From assembly GCA_019426215.1 (NCBI GenBank), contig CM033393.1:8404046-8468045 (forward strand): 64,000 bases of DNA, written 5' to 3'. The notes beneath the pieces were generated by a model. That model saw nothing but the letters and a program-made list of their open reading frames with translations. It was not told the DNA's origin and searched no databases. Of the stretch, positions 19,449 to 32,284 are shown in pieces. This stretch comes from Buddleja alternifolia (taxonomy: Eukaryota; Streptophyta; Magnoliopsida; Lamiales; Scrophulariaceae). The translations under genes were made by a program, and so were the position numbers. The first letter of the stretch is position 1, and every line of letters begins with the position of its first letter.

Positions 19449-22342
19449 TCAAAGCCATCTCTCTAAGTTGATTGGACCATTGACTGCTTCAACCCATTGT
19501 ATAGTCTGCTGCATTAGTTGAGTTGACCAACCACACTCAAAAAATAGATGCCCCACTGTTTCTAATTCTCTACCACATAACACATAGGAACTATCCTCAA
19601 TCTGCATAAACCTCCCCACTTGGTCCCTTGTTAGCAGTTTTTTATGAAAAGCCAACCATGTGGTGAATGCTTGTTTGGGTATATTCAATCTATTCCATAC
19701 TATATTAGCCCCCCTGAATTTTGTACATGGCCCCTGCAACCATTCATAACCACTTTGCACTGTGTATATTCCAGATTTTGTGTGCAACCACCAGTTCATC
19801 ATATAACCTGCTTTGAATCAATGCTTAAGCTTATCAATTCTCCTCCAAACCCAGCTGCAATCAGCAGGAGGGTTGTGGTCCCAGAAGTCATTCCCCTTTA
19901 AATAGATACTACTTATCCACGTAATCCACAAGTTATCTCTTTTTCTGAGCTAAATCCCACACTTGTTTAGCCACAGTAGCCATATTCTAGAGCTTACAGT
20001 TTTTAACATTCAGTCCACCGGAATCCTTCTTTGTACATATAGTATCCCAATTTACCAAGGCCAACACTCCTAAATACCTCATAGGGAATAAACCTTCAGT
20101 GAATCCAGTTGCTTGCAAAATCTCTTGTGTCACTGACGGGGATACTCCTCTCATGTAGATACTTGACTTGCCTAGATTTGCATAAGGACCTGAGGTGTTT
20201 GAAAACTCCTGAAACTTATTCAGGAGGATCTTTACAGAGCTTGTGTTTGCTTTGCAAAAGACCATGAGGTCATCTGCAAAGCAAATATTGGTTAACTTAA
20301 GCTCCTTGCATGTAAGATGGTATCTAAATTGGGGATTCTGCACAGGCAATTGCAATTGTCTAGTCAAATATTCCATTGCTAGTACAAATAATAGGGGAGA
20401 CATTGGGATCCCCCTGTCTAATCCCTCTGAAAAACCAATGGATTTCTCCATTAAGTACTAGGGAGAATGATACAGTGGATACACACTCCATGACCCACTT
20501 ATTGAGATTTTGTGGGAACCTATACCGTTCAAGCATTTCCTTCAAGAACTCCTATTCAATCAAATCATATGCTTTCTTTAAGTCTATCTTCATCAAGCAT
20601 CTCAAAAAAACTTTCCTATTGTACAACCTTACAAGTTCTTGACTTATAAGAATGTTGTCAATGATGGATCTTCCTACCACAAATGCCCCCTGATTTTCCT
20701 GAACTAGACTAGTTAGGACTAGGCCTAGTCTCTTAGTGATCATCTTAGCTATACATTTATATACAGTATTACAACAGGCAATATGCCTGAATTCACTTGC
20801 CTGAGTAGGATGCTCAATCTTTGGGATTAGAGAGAGAAGTGTTGCATTCACTTGTTTTAAGATTTACCCAGTTTGAAAGAATTCCATAACTGCTGTGGTG
20901 ATTTCTGGCCCTACAATCTTCCAAGCTTTCTGGTAAAAGCCACTGCCATATCCATCCGGGCCCGGGCTTTTTGTACAATCATTACTAAAGAAGGCCTCCT
21001 TCACAGCTTGTTGATCAAATGGATTACTCAACTCTATATGCTGGTCCACAGTTAGCCTTTTCCCATTGGCAAAAACTTCATCTTTTGATGGAACCCTTCT
21101 GCTACAAGTGCCAAGTAACTGTTGATAATAGTCAACAAAGTGCTCAACCACTTCTTTGTAATCTGTCAGCATAGTCCCTTTTCCATCATTAATACAGACC
21201 ACTTTGTTACTATAGTATCTCTTTTTTAAGGCTATGTGGAAATACCTTGTGTTTTGATCCCCCATCCTTAACTAATTTGCTTTTGACTTTTGTTGCAAAA
21301 ACTGATCTAGGGTTATGCTTTTATCCTTCATTTGCCTCTAATATTCATTTTCCATGGCTAATAGTGCTTCATTTTGTGGGTCTAGCATCACCCCTTGTTG
21401 AATACTCAATAATTGATCACTGACCTCTTCCACCTATTTCTCAACATCACTGAATTGGTTTCTATTCAACTCTTTCAACTTAGTTTTCAGCCTTTTCAAT
21501 TTCTGTACCACTCTTTACATACTATTCCCTTCAAGCTGATACTGCCATTGCTCTTCCACAATGCCCTTGAATTCTGGAGAGTCTGCCCACATATTGAAGA
21601 ATTTGAAAGGGAATTTTTGTTTTACATTCTGTAATTTTAACTGTATCATAGCAGGACAATGGTCTGAGACTCCTGCTGCCTCAAAGCTAGTCTCTACTAA
21701 TGGAAATTCAGCACACTATGCATTATTGATTAGAACCCTGTCAATTTTGGAGTATATTCTCTCTTCAACCCCTTGCTTATTATGCCATGTGTAGGGACAC
21801 CCTCTCCAATTCATCTCCTCTAACTTAAAGTAATCAAGGTTCTCTTAGAACTCCTCCACTTCGGATACAGTAATAAGCACCCCTCCCACGCTATATGACT
21901 GCTTAAGGACACTATTAAAATCTCCCAATACCAGCCAATGGTCTTTCATTGTGACAGCTATTCTTTTCAACTCTTCCTATAACTTCCTTTTGTGAAGTGC
22001 TTGGTTAAAAACATAGATGAACGTGGTTTTAAAAGTCTTTTGTGTACTAATATGAGATATTGTACAGTGTATTAGTTGCTCAGTCTTGAGAATAACTCTC
22101 AAGTCATACCTGTGTCCTCTCCATATTATCTAAATCCTTCCACCAGGATGATTATCTAGATTTGTGATATTCCCCCATCCCTTACTAATTCTCCCCCTAA
22201 CTTCCTCATATTTAGTTTGTTTTATCTTATGTTCAAGTATCCCCAACATACCTATACTATGTTTATTACAGAGAGCTACTACCTCTCTTTGTCTACTGAG
22301 GCTATTAAGCCCCCTAAGATTCCATACCCCGATTGTGTCCAT
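19449..22342 (-). pseudogene. LINE ORF2: APE endonuclease, reverse transcriptase, zf-RVT (decayed)
   Basis: Starts MDTIGVWNLRGLNSLSRQREV at 22342, overlapping the end of ORF1 by 29 bases in another frame, as usual for plant L1. The endonuclease part shows VLGDFNS, RIYSKIDRVLIN and SDHCPA (the catalytic Asp/His region), down to about 21640. The RT part shows KSPGPDGYGSGFYQ (near 20970), LISLIPK-type wording, ENQGAFVVGRSI, LKKAYDLIE and, after a frameshift near 20450, the catalytic FADDLMVF. After another shift, 19449-19802 gives the C-terminal zf-RVT region (SGIYTVQSGYEWL, GRELETVGHLFFEC). There are many in-frame stops in the endonuclease region. Non-functional copy. Confidence 0.85.
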
Positions 22343-23642
22343 GATCAGTAACCGTTATAGTTACCAATCCCGGCTCCACACTATAGTTTTGTACCCCTTG
22401 ACTTGTTGATGGTATGTCTCTTCCCATTTCACCTCTTCCCTTATAATGGCTTCCACTTCTAGAGATGGTTTGCCAATCTACTCCCTGGTAATCGTTTTCC
22501 TGCTGCCTTTGCTCAGTAGGTTGCCCTTTTTCACCAACTTGCTTTTGCATATCTTGCTCCTGAGTTGGTTTTGGTTTCCATATTTGCTTTCCCCTTTTCC
22601 CCTTGCAAACATTTTCCTCATGGCCATAGTTCCTACAGTGAGTACATAGAGAAGGCTTCCACTTATAAGTAACCAACTGCTCAATCAGGACCCTTTTTTC
22701 ATTGACAAACTATATATGATCAGACATCTTTTGAACATCAACCTCAACTAGTATTCATGCAAATTGCACTCTATCTTTCTGTATGGTCATTTGGTCAGCT
22801 AGAATTGGTGTACCAATTAGGCTCGCAATCTTACTTAACGATTTGCATCCCCAATGCTTCAAATCTAGATTTATCAATCCTATCCAAATTGGCACCCTCT
22901 CAATTTTCTTTTTACTCCAATCAAGGTGTTCAGTCCATGGTGCTACTATGATAGACTTATTATCAAATTGAAAAATTCCATTATCAATTACATCATCTCT
23001 TGCCTCCTCATTAAGAAATTGGATAAGGAACATACGATTCAGTTTCATTAGCACTTTATCTATGCCAAATCTTTCCCATATTCACCGGATAAAGCCATTG
23101 ATGACCGAGAATGGTGGATTCGCACACATGATGCAACATACCGCCGTAGTTTTCCAGTAATCCACCTCTGATTGAATGTCTTCTTTTTCGATTTGGCCCA
23201 CTATATCCCCATTTCTAGCCACAGGCTCCATGTATTGTAGCTTACCCCCTGCATTCCTCAGCTTAGTAATGTCAAAATTATCCCAGATAGAGTTCGGCTT
23301 CGGTGGCGCCACCACCTCTGCCATCTCCGTAGGTGAATCCTATAGCACCGTCTCTTTCCCCTTTGGTGTTTGCGATTGGAGTCGTCTCACGCACTCTTGA
23401 AGTGCCTCAACAACCTCACCATCTACTGCACCCTTCATAACTTTCAGTTGAGCCTTCTGAAGTACCGACATGATTTCACCTAAATTATCAATCCCTAATT
23501 GCGTTCCCCCTTCAGATCTACTATTACCTTGCTCTGGTGACTTGTAGCTCTGCTCTACGGGTTCCCGATCCGGTGTGATAAGTGTAGGAGTAGTCACTGT
23601 GTCTTGAGTTGCTTTAGCTGTACCTTTTTTCCTCTTAGCCAT
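22314..23642 (-). pseudogene. LINE ORF1: DUF4283 RNA-binding and CCHC zinc knuckle (decayed)
   Basis: All pieces lie in one frame: MAKRKKGTAKATQ at the start, PNSIWDNFDITKLRNAGGK, then the DUF4283-type region (FLIQFLNEEARDDVIDNG, VPIWIGLINLDLKHWG) and the zinc knuckle CTHCRNYGHEENVC near 22620. Stops interrupt it at about 23337, 23080, 22753 and 22720, with no frameshift. ORF1 proteins of plant L1 elements bind the element RNA. The start at 23642 (MAKRKK) is preferred; an in-frame ATG lies 15 bases upstream at 23657. Confidence 0.8.
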
Positions 23643-24257
23643 AGCTGCAAAACACACTCGCTAATGTGCGCCGAGAGGAGGATAAAGGATTGGCAAAATT
23701 GATTCTTTATCTATCAAAAACTCGCAAATTGAAGACAAATTTCGTCAATTTCTTTTTATTTCGCCACGTGGAAACTTCAATTTCAGTCAATTTGGCAATA
23801 ATTAATACCAATTGATGAATTAATATATATTTAAATTAATACCAAAAAATTGATGAGATATATTTTTAAGTAGTCCTTGTATTATGATAAAATGACTTAA
23901 CAATTATTGTTACTTATACTAAATGCAATCAATCTAAAATTTTCATAATTAAAAGTTAGAAATTAAACTTTAAATGTTAATTAAAAATCTTTTCAAATAT
24001 TAATTTTTCCTGATTAAAAAGGCAAAAAAAATATCATCTTCTCCAGCCCCCTCCAATTAGGGGTGATCGCGGTTCAGTTTTGCAATTTTGTTAAGTAATT
24101 TCAAACCGAATTGCCAAGTGCATGCGGATTGGAGAAAATAACCTTTGGAGTTGAGGTTTTGTACATCAAAATCGACTACGTGGTTTTGTGCGGTTTCAGT
24201 ATCGTTCGGTGCAGTTTGGTGGTCTTTCAAGTTATTTACATTTTAAAACTAAAGTTT

Positions 24258-24938
24258 TGTTAAACTAATTAATAAAAAGATAATGATAATTGATAATTAA
24301 GAAAATACTTGTCTGTGAAACATTTATCAAGATTAAACTGCATGAATAATTAAAACGAACGCTAGTGTCATTACATATTATTATATAAGAGTATCATATG
24401 TTTTGAACATGAAAAAGTACTAATATATCACTTTAAATATTTATTTTTTTACACTGAGTATAAATATAACATGTACAAATTTTACTATATATATACATAT
24501 ATCAAATAAATACACACTCATATATAAAAAAATATCTTAATCTTGCTTGTATGAGAAATAGGACGAGAAATTAGTATATAACTAGTAGTACAAAAATGAC
24601 ATGTAATTGTTAGTTTATTAAAATTTGTGCACTAAAATTTGTGAAAGTATATTGTAGAAATTATAATAAAGTTATAAAATAATAGATGATCTACCGCGAT
24701 ATTGGTATTACAATTATTTGTGAGAGTTAATTATAACAAATGTCATAAATATAGGAAATATGAATAGTATTACGAGGAAGACCTATTAAAAGTTCAAATT
24801 AAAAGAATAATAAGTAATATTTATATTGATGTGTACGTAAAATATTACTTTTCACAAAATAAAAGGCTATGTAAACATGATTCGTGGAGCCATTTATCAA
24901 ACACATCCAGGAGAAGAAACGGAACAAGAATCTCATAG
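24258..24938. other. AT-rich interior of the hAT-like element, no gene
   Basis: Very AT-rich with TATATA runs near 24487-24510. I find no reading frame with known motifs. Confidence 0.5.
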
Positions 24939-25403
24939 TGAAAAAGATGGAGCATAAAAAGGTGAGAATTGTAGGAAAATAAGCTAGGAGGCGAGCTTAG
25001 GAGGTAGACGAAGGAAATATAGCTGACATGAGGAAGGATATCTATTAAGAGGAATTCCTGGAGACCAAGTCAACTCTCAACTAAACTTCCCTAAAAATAA
25101 GGAGATGATCTTCACATCTCTCCGCATTATCTGAAATCGTCTCCAACAACTCCAAGGAGGAGGGAAATCGGCCATGGAGCCTTATAAATATCGGAGAAGT
25201 AATTGTTGTATTTTTTACACGAACTAGTCCTTAAAAAAGTTACTATATTTATTGTAATTACTCCCTGAAAAATCATAAGACAAATAGCTACATTTTTCTA
25301 CTACTTTCAATAATAGATTACTTAGTTATCTTATTTTTCATAGTTTAATTCATAAATCGTGATTAACTTGACATGATTTTCTTGATCCGAAAATTGAACA
25401 ACA
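24939..25403 (+). repeat. 5' LTR of the TGGCGCC-primed element
   Basis: 465 bp ending GAACAACA. It contains TATAAATA at 25183-25190 in the context GCCTTATAAATATCGG, conserved in the 3' copy (31861-31868), as a likely promoter. Confidence 0.6.
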
Positions 25404-25408
25404 TTAAG

Positions 25409-25426
25409 TGGCGCCATTTGTGGGAA
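25409..25426 (+). other. Putative primer binding site
   Basis: TGGCGCCATTTGTGGGAA lies five bases after the LTR end. TGGCGCC openings are common in plant gypsy primer sites; the cognate tRNA was not determined. Confidence 0.45.
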
Positions 25427-25685
25427 AATTCTGACCAAGAGACGTGAGTTTCTTTGAGCGCTATTTTATGAAGAATCCATGCCAAATCTGGCTTTTATTC
25501 CTTATGCAAAGCTGTAGATCTGCTCATGAAATTATCAGTCCCATTGGCCTTGATCGAATTTGAGATCCATATTTTTATTTATGATTTTTGCACCATAGCT
25601 GTGCCGCCTGGTCTGCGGCCAAACTCTGCTGCATATTGGTGAATATTTTCGGACCTTTATACTTCTGAATTAGGTCTGGACATCT

Positions 25686-25910
25686 TCACAATAGTTGTAG
25701 GTCTTTCTCCTGTGTAGATGTATCTAAAGGATTTTTATTTTGTTCTTCAAGAACAATCTTTTTGCCTACTCCACCTTCTCGAATGAACTCATCTTCGAGA
25801 AAGTAGGCTTGTAGGGCTACAATGATCCTTTGATCATCATGCAGAAAGAAGTATCCCATCGAATCCTCGGGATATCCACTGAAACATCCCTTCATGGATC
25901 TAGCCTCCAA
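25686..25910 (-). pseudogene. Copia pol fragment, post-integrase region
   Basis: 74-codon frame with RSMKGCFSGYPEDSMGYFFL and FLEDEFIREGG, the conserved segment between integrase and reverse transcriptase in copia polyproteins, where the usual form has a GYP motif and an ATFLE-like motif. It is separated from the integrase frame by stops and loses similarity downstream. Confidence 0.7.
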
Positions 25911-26030
25911 CTTTCCACTTTAGTCTTTTTGACATAAGAATGACATCCCCAAATCTTGATGTGGTTAAGACTTGGTTTCCTATTTCTCCATATCTCATAT
26001 GGAGTCTTAGGAATGGACTTGGAGGGACAT

Positions 26031-26501
26031 CTATTTAAGACGTGTACATCTGTAAGGAACGCATGTCAATAAGGTACGATTCCTTCGCTTAGCTACCCCA
26101 TTTAACTGTGGTGTCGCTGGAGGTGTGAGATGTAGTACTATACCATTTTCTCTAAAGTATTCATCAAACTTTACACTCATATATTCTCCTCCTCGGTCCG
26201 ACCGAAGAGCCTTTATATGTTGTCCAGTTTGATTTTCCACTAAAGCCTTGAATTCTTTGAATCTTTCTATGGATTCAGACTTATGCTTCATCCAATACAC
26301 TAGATCATATCTTGAATGGTCATCTGTGAATGTGATGAAGTAATGGAAACTTCCACGAGCCATTTCTCCAAATGGCCCACAAACTTCGGTATGCACTAAG
26401 CGTAGGACTTGTGTTGCTCTTTCAAAAGTCCCGGTGAAGAGAGATCTAGCCGCTTTGCCCTTGAGACAGGATTCACAAGTAGGATAGGGATCTGATCCCA
26501 A
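26031..26501 (-). pseudogene. Copia integrase fragment
   Basis: 156-codon frame. CESCLKGKAARSLF is the end of the HHCC zinc domain. FITFTDDHSRYDLVYWMKHKS carries one catalytic Asp, and ALRSDRGGEYMS the second Asp region. HLTPPATPQLNGVAKRRNRTLL holds the last motif, where the family's catalytic Glu position reads GVAKRRN (Glu to Lys), a likely inactivating change. The frame is closed at both ends by stops. Confidence 0.8.
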
Positions 26502-27003
26502 CGGACTTATAAGTCCATCTTTCTCTATTTTGTGAATCTTATGCTCACTAGCATAGTCTAGTCTAAGATGCCATATAGGTCTTTGGTTAGTTTTTTTCCT
26601 ACCACGTTTCCTCTGTATAGTATTAACATCACACTCATTCTAGACATTAAGGTAATACAAACCATTTACTAAAGAAGCAGAGCCTACTAATCTATTACCA
26701 TAATAAACGTTGCAATATTCATCAATAAATCGGAAAGTATAACCTTGTTTAACTAAGACGGAAATTGAAACAATTTTTTAAGCTCATTGGGCAAAACCAA
26801 AACATTATCCAAAAATAATAAATGTCCAACATGTAAAAGCAATGATTTAGATTCAATTCCAGTAGCTGCGACGCTCTGCCTGCTGCCTACTCTAATCTTC
26901 ACCTAATCATTGTCTAGCTTTCTTCCTTTTGCCAGATCTTGATTCATACAACAAATGTGAGCACGAGCTTCAGAATCAAGAATTCATGACGTGGAAAAAA
27001 CGG

Positions 27004-27601
27004 TCATAGAACAATAAGTTTAAAAAATATAAAGTTCCATACCTTGTACGCCTTGGCCCATGTTCGGACAGTTCCTTCTCCAGTGGACCAACTCACCGCA
27101 GTGTAGATATCTATCCATTTTCTTTGGCCCCTTAAGCTTGTGAACCACATGAGCTTTCCCCTTGCCCTTATTGACACCACCCTGACCTCCAAGCCCACCA
27201 TTCTACTTGTTACCTTTCTTCTTCTTATTCTTAGCTTTTTTGGGCCTAGAAGAGATAACCAGTGCAGTTTCTTTTCCCTTGGGCTTCAATTGAGATTGTG
27301 CCATTGTTAATTTATTTATTAGCCAAGCAAAAGTGCATTCAGTCTCGTTGCAATTGAAGTTCATGACAAATTGAGAGAAGAAATCAGAAAGAGACTGCAA
27401 AATGAGATCTGTTTGAAGTTGTGAGTTTATTGTAAAATCAAGAGCCTCCAATCTCTTGATCCTCGCGATCATCTTGAGGATATGATCTCTAAATTTTTCA
27501 CCCTTTAGTGATATATATTCCATTAATCAATTAATGTGATGTGTAACATCAGTTGATCCAATAGATGATTCAATCTTGTTTTCCCATAATCCACCAAAAC
27601 T
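27004..27601 (-). pseudogene. Copia gag fragment (UBN2 region and degenerate zinc knuckle)
   Basis: 27203-27523 encodes KFRDHILKMIARIKRLEALD, LQTDLILQSLSDFFSQFVMN and a Lys-rich tail, typical of the copia gag UBN2 domain. Upstream, the frame continues across a stop to about 27601. After a stop near 27200 the same frame gives a CCHC knuckle, LHCGELVHWRRNC, in which the first Cys and a Gly are replaced. Non-functional. Confidence 0.7.
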
Positions 27602-27632
27602 GCAACCCTTTAACGATATCTAGGTTTGTGGA

Positions 27633-28529
27633 TAGGACTGTCAATTGAGCTGGGCTTGCCCAAAGCCGGATTGATCAGCCCACTTATTTATGAGCCAAGC
27701 TTAGTTAAAAATGAGTCGAGCTGAGCTTGAGCCTTTAACTTGGGCCCGATAAATTTGTGAGCTAAACCTGAGGTTAACATGGCTAAGCCCCACTCGATTA
27801 AGAATTCTAAATGTATATTAGACATTTATAATATACTTTATATTAGATATTTAAAATATCACATTATAAAGTAATTTTATATGTTTTACTTTATACAAAG
27901 GTAATGATAACACCAAAACAGATATTCTTCACAGAAGCTGACAATTTTAGCCCTCTTATTATTCTTCTCTACTTCAAACTCTTTCCTCCCAAGTCCGAGA
28001 AAACTCCTAATCCCTTGCACCTGTTGGCCATCTTATATTCTTTTATATGTTGAAAGTCTCGACCAATGAAAATCAATGATTCGTTGGAGATTAGGCTCCT
28101 ATAGTCCATGTTTCTCAAAAGGTTCATTTTCCTAGCTTTTTAAGAATAATTTGTTGACAAAGATAAATGAGAAAGAACTACGGTAGCGATTTAAATATAG
28201 TAATTACTCCAGATTATAGAGTTTTTATAAGGTGATGAAATTATAGCCGAATTTTTTTTTAAACTTTTTGCAAATTTAACTAGACGGATTTTTCATATCA
28301 TTAATTATTGGAACTTAATACTCTGTTTGTATTTCATTGAAGTAAAGAAAATTGTTTATTTGAGCCGGCCCGAAACAAGCCCGAAGCTCATAAAAATATG
28401 TGAGTCGAGTTTGGGCCGAGCAAAAAAGAAATAATATGGATTGAGTTTGAGCTTATGGTTATCAGGCCCGATGCTATTTGAGCTTGAGTGAGCTAAAGCT
28501 CGGCTCATAAAGCCCGATTGACAGGTCTA
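27633..28529. mobile_element. hAT-type MITE, 897 bp
   Basis: The left end TAGGACTGTCAATTGAGC and the reverse complement of the right end TAGACCTGTCAATCGGGC form the TIR. The 8-mer TTTGTGGA flanks both ends perfectly (27625-27632 and 28530-28537). Subterminal sequence repeats GAGCTTGAGC/GCCCGA wording. The centre (27900-28150) is unrelated and non-coding as far as I can see. Confidence 0.85.
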
Positions 28530-30058
28530 TTTGTGGATTATCTAAGTTTATTCGCACTAGCACCTTTTAATCTAACATTTGAATTTCACCTTGCAACCCT
28601 TTAACGATATATGGGGTGAAATATGTTTCGATTAAGCCATCCAATGCACTTTATAAAATTTCAAAATTAGGCCTATATACATGACCCGTACTTACTGCGA
28701 CGATGCCATATATCAGATGTAATTCTACATTTTATTAAATTTAGTGGAGGGAGAGGATGCCCAGTGCCCTTTACTAACTTAGTATTTTTTTCGATTGGGA
28801 GAATTGAGTTCTCAACGTTGATTTAGGTCTCACAAAACATGCATCAAAAAGCTAATAAAAGCATCACACATATTCATAGGTTTTTCTAGAGGGTCCAATC
28901 CAATGGGCCATCAAAAAGAAAAAAGAAAAACTAAACTAGTCTTCTTGGGCTCTAAGTACCTTTCCTTTTTTGGATCGTCTTCTTCTTCAAGGCCTAATCT
29001 AATTCTAGCTATTACATAAGATGAATAACAACCTATAGATAATATCTAAGAAAAAGAAATATAATGGGCTCAAATCCGGCTACAACCCATCAAAAGAATA
29101 TACATCCAAAAAGAAACCTAAGCCCATGAATTCACCATCAGATAATACATTGTCGCATAAATTAAAGCAAATATGTTGGCGATCAATTTTACAACTAATT
29201 ATTCTAACTAATTAATTCCTCATAAAACTCCAAGCTTTATATATTTAATGTTATTAATCAAAATCAATTAGCCCAACTAAATGACTTAAACATATAAAAT
29301 TCTAAATTTTATATGTCTATCTTTAGTTACAAATAATTAGTCGAACTAATACATAAAATACTAAATTTTATTCTTTATTATGATATAAAGCCACCTTGTG
29401 AGAAAAATAATATTTAAATAGAAAATCAATTAAAATTCTCCAAGAATAATAATTAATTAATTCTAATTTAAATACTTAGTATTTCAATAAATACTATTTG
29501 GACTTGATTTCATCAAACTAAAGTCACCATCCTTTTGGTCCACTTAATGTAATGATTTTGGCCCAAACCAAATTCATTGATAATCTAATTTGCAATAAAA
29601 CCAATTTGGGCTTAATTTAATTAAAATCGGGTCATCATCCTTTTGACCCACCTGGATAATTAAAAAAGCCCAAATTTTAGTTATAAAAAATTAGACCCAC
29701 GTCATAACAGCCTGACCCATTTTTGGTCTAATTAGAGACCCGACCCGACAGCCTGGGCGCACGGCCATGAGACTGGCATCGGGTGACCAGGTGGTCACCC
29801 GATGCGCACGCTGTGCTCGTTGTTGCGCATGCAGCGGCCACACGACAGGGGGCCTTCGTGCCCACTGTTTTTCTCACCCGTTTCGATGTTCTCGTTTCAC
29901 CATATTATCATGCAATAATATATAAAAAACACAGGAAAGATAAAATCTTTAAATCACAATATAAACTCCATATTTTAACATGCTTCAAAAACATGAAAAT
30001 AACACGTAATTCACGTAAATGGTTAAGTATAAAAATCAGAGATTGGCTCAGATACCAC
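28530..30058. other. Leader region of the minus-strand copia, no gene
   Basis: AT-rich, without a recognisable protein frame on either strand. GCAACCCTTTAACGATAT occurs at 27602 and again at 28593, a short duplicated block. The frame at 29783-30118 crosses the primer-site and LTR boundary and is not a gene. Confidence 0.45.
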
Positions 30059-31624
30059 TGTTGGTTTAAAATGGTAAAAACGCAGCGAAAAATAAAACCC
30101 ATGGTGGTTCATCTCTGATTTGCGCATATCTAAACCATGATTGAAAAAGCATACCTTTTTCGCAAATTAGTTTAATTTCTAAACCAACTTTTTATTTCCA
30201 ATCCAAGCAACGAAACAGCTACTACCTCTAAATCACAATGCCGGAATCCAAAGCGAAAAAACTTTTCCTTCTTCTCCTTGGTGGACGACTAGAGAGAGAG
30301 AGAGAGGTGGGAGTTTTTGACTTGGAGAGAAAGTTATGTATGAGGCTAGGGTTTAATTATTTCCACCAAGAAGTATATATATCACATAAAAAAATAATTA
30401 AACCCATATCATCAAAGCCGTAGGAGTCGATAATGGACTCCTACTTAGGCATGTTCTAGCCCTTTGGGGCTAGTACACATGCTTGATTTTATTTTATTTA
30501 ATTATTTAGTATTATTTATTTAATAGATAAATAATTAAATAACTAAATAAATATATATCAATTCCATAATTAATTTCTCAAAGAAATTAGTTAACACATT
30601 ACTATATTTAATTAATTAATAAGATCATCCAATGACTAATTAATTAATTACGATATCAAATACCGAAAAATCTCTCAAGTCTAAAACTATTATTTTTTCT
30701 TTGCGATTCCTTTAAGCGTGACTTTTTAGGTTCGTCTCAAAAGGCAATTGGGAGGAAACCAAAGGATGATCATGTGGCCCACATCATAATCCAATTGAGA
30801 ACGAATGAATAGGATCATTTCAAACCTTTCACGCTGTGAATACCGTAGGAATAAACCTTTTATTCTCGTATCCCAGACAAGTGAGAGTTACGATTCAGTC
30901 AAACTCACAGTACTTGACCATATGCCTAGATCATACGAGTAACTCCAATGCTTTGGCCAAAGACTTTTGACCTCACTCATTCCTGACGGCATAAGATATA
31001 TACTTATTTACTTATGAGAGAATAAATTCCATCTTGTATATTAGTTAAGACTGTTGTTTGCCCATCAAGCCGTAGTTCGAGGTTGATCCCATAAACAGGT
31101 GAATTAAATCTAACTACTCTGATGACAGACTGGATGTCTCAAGCACATCTTAAACGTGATTACTCAGGTCTAAGGTTCACGCGTACCTATCACAACTTAT
31201 CAGTTCAGTCATTGACTATCATAGAGTGAAACCCATGTGACAGAACCGATGGGAGTGGAGCTCGAACCCATCAGTCCCACTGATGTGTCCATGACACGAG
31301 CTCCCACTAACCCATAGTGTTCGACTGACACTTCCCATGTCAAAACTTATGTCATACACGTCTTTATCCAATATTGATAACTAGTCAATACTTTCTATGA
31401 CTTACGAACCTAGTTAGACATTAAGTATCGAACTCTTCTAGTGCCAATCTCTCTAACCCATAGGGAGTAGAAGATTCACCTTAATTTCAAGGACTTAATG
31501 TTGTTTATGAAACTTACAAATGCCTCTAAGAAAACAACATAAATTGCCTTTCATTAAATAAGAATGTTTAATTACAAAAGAATGCCCTATAATTCAAATC
31601 TCTATGACATTTGAGGGCATATCA
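30059..31624 (-). repeat. 5' LTR of the minus-strand copia
   Basis: Read on the minus strand it starts TGATATGCCCTC and ends TTTAAACCAACA, followed at 30058-30045 by GTGGTATCTGAGCC, a one-base variant of the tRNA-Met primer site. Length 1566 bp. Confidence 0.65.
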
Positions 31625-31630
31625 CTAATA

Positions 31631-32077
31631 TGAAAGGATGGAGCATGAGAAGATGAGAATTTTAGGAAAATGAGCTAGGAGGCAAGCTCAAGAGGTAGAC
31701 GAAGGAGAGCTAGCTGACCGAGGAAGACTAGATGTTAAGAGGAATCATTGGAGACCAAGTAAACTTCTCTAAAAATAAGGAGATGATCCTTACATCTGTC
31801 CTCATTATCCGAAACCATCTCCAACAACCCCAAGGAAGAGGGAAATCATCCATGGAGCCTTATAAATATGGGAGAAGTAATTCTTGTATTTTTTACATGA
31901 ACTAGTCCTTAAAAAAGTGACTATATTTATTGTAATTATTCCCCGAAAAATCAATAAGACAAACAACTACATTTTTCTACTACTTTCAACCATAGAATAC
32001 TTAGTTATTCTTCATAGTTTAAGTCATAAAGTGTGGTGAACTTGATATGATTTTCTTGATGTGAAATTCAAACCGCA
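31631..32077 (+). repeat. 3' LTR of the TGGCGCC-primed element
   Basis: Matches the LTR at 24939-25403 over its length with many single-base differences, ending AAACCGCA. A (TA)n run follows directly. Confidence 0.55.
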
Positions 32078-32078
32078 T

Positions 32079-32110
<32 letters not shown>

Positions 32111-32284
32111 GGTGGTGGCGGTGCGGTTCGGTTTTTCTAACACTAATTTTGAAATCAAATTGCATAGGGCGGTGCGGTTTTTATTTTAATTTTGAGCCGC
32201 GGTTTACTTAGAAAATTGAGAAAATAGTGTGGTGCGGTCGGTTTGAGTGGTTTTTCAAAACCATTGCTCACCCCCACCTCAAAT

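Larger units (their letters stand above)
19062..23690 (-). mobile_element. L1-type LINE (non-LTR retrotransposon), apparently full length but decayed
   Basis: It encodes, on the minus strand, ORF1 (DUF4283 and zinc knuckle) and an overlapping ORF2 (endonuclease, reverse transcriptase, zf-RVT). The 10-mer TGGCAAAATT flanks it (19052-19061 and 23691-23700) as a TSD. Its 3' end has a short A-run (T-run on the plus strand at 19061-19067). Only about 50 bp of 5' leader precedes the ORF1 start, so it seems complete at the 5' end. Numerous stops and at least two frameshifts make it inactive. Confidence 0.85.
25640..31624 (-). mobile_element. Decayed Ty1/copia element, 5' LTR and partial gag-pol, 3' part missing
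   Basis: On the minus strand the order is LTR (31624 to 30059), a primer-site-like TGGTATCTGAGCC, a long leader interrupted by an hAT MITE, gag remnants (about 27600-27004), integrase (26501-26031) and the linker after integrase (25910-25686). Reverse transcriptase, RNase H and the second LTR are absent; sequence identity is lost at about 25640. It inserted 6 bp from the 3' LTR of the surrounding element. Confidence 0.65.
24939..32077 (+). mobile_element. LTR element of unknown lineage with TGGCGCC-type primer site, interior mostly replaced
   Basis: Two similar LTRs (24939-25403 and 31631-32077) start TGAAA..GATGGAGCAT and share GGAGATGATC, CCATGGAGCCTTATAAATA, GAACTAGTCCTTAAAAAAGT and TTCTACTACTTTCAA. 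Just inside the left LTR is TGGCGCCATTTGTGGGAA. Only about 230 bp of its own interior can be assigned (25404-25640); the remainder is a minus-strand copia. The outer flanks do not give a convincing TSD. Confidence 0.55.
24058..32276. mobile_element. hAT-like non-autonomous element, split by an LTR element
   Basis: The left end TAGGGGTGATCGCGGTT and the reverse complement of the right end TGGGGGTGAGCAATGGTT form short hAT-type TIRs. Flanking 8-mers CCTCCAAT (24050-24057) and CCTCAAAT (32277-32284) match at 7 of 8. The pieces belonging to it are 24058 to about 24938 and about 32078-32276; both carry GGTTCGGT/GTGCGGTTT-rich subterminal wording. No transposase domain is visible. It interrupts the long-TIR MULE-like element. 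Confidence 0.55.

Noticed and set aside
30238..30423. 61-codon frame MPESKAKKLFLLLLGG
   Set aside because: It is inside the LTR of the minus-strand copia; the hydrophobic run is chance.
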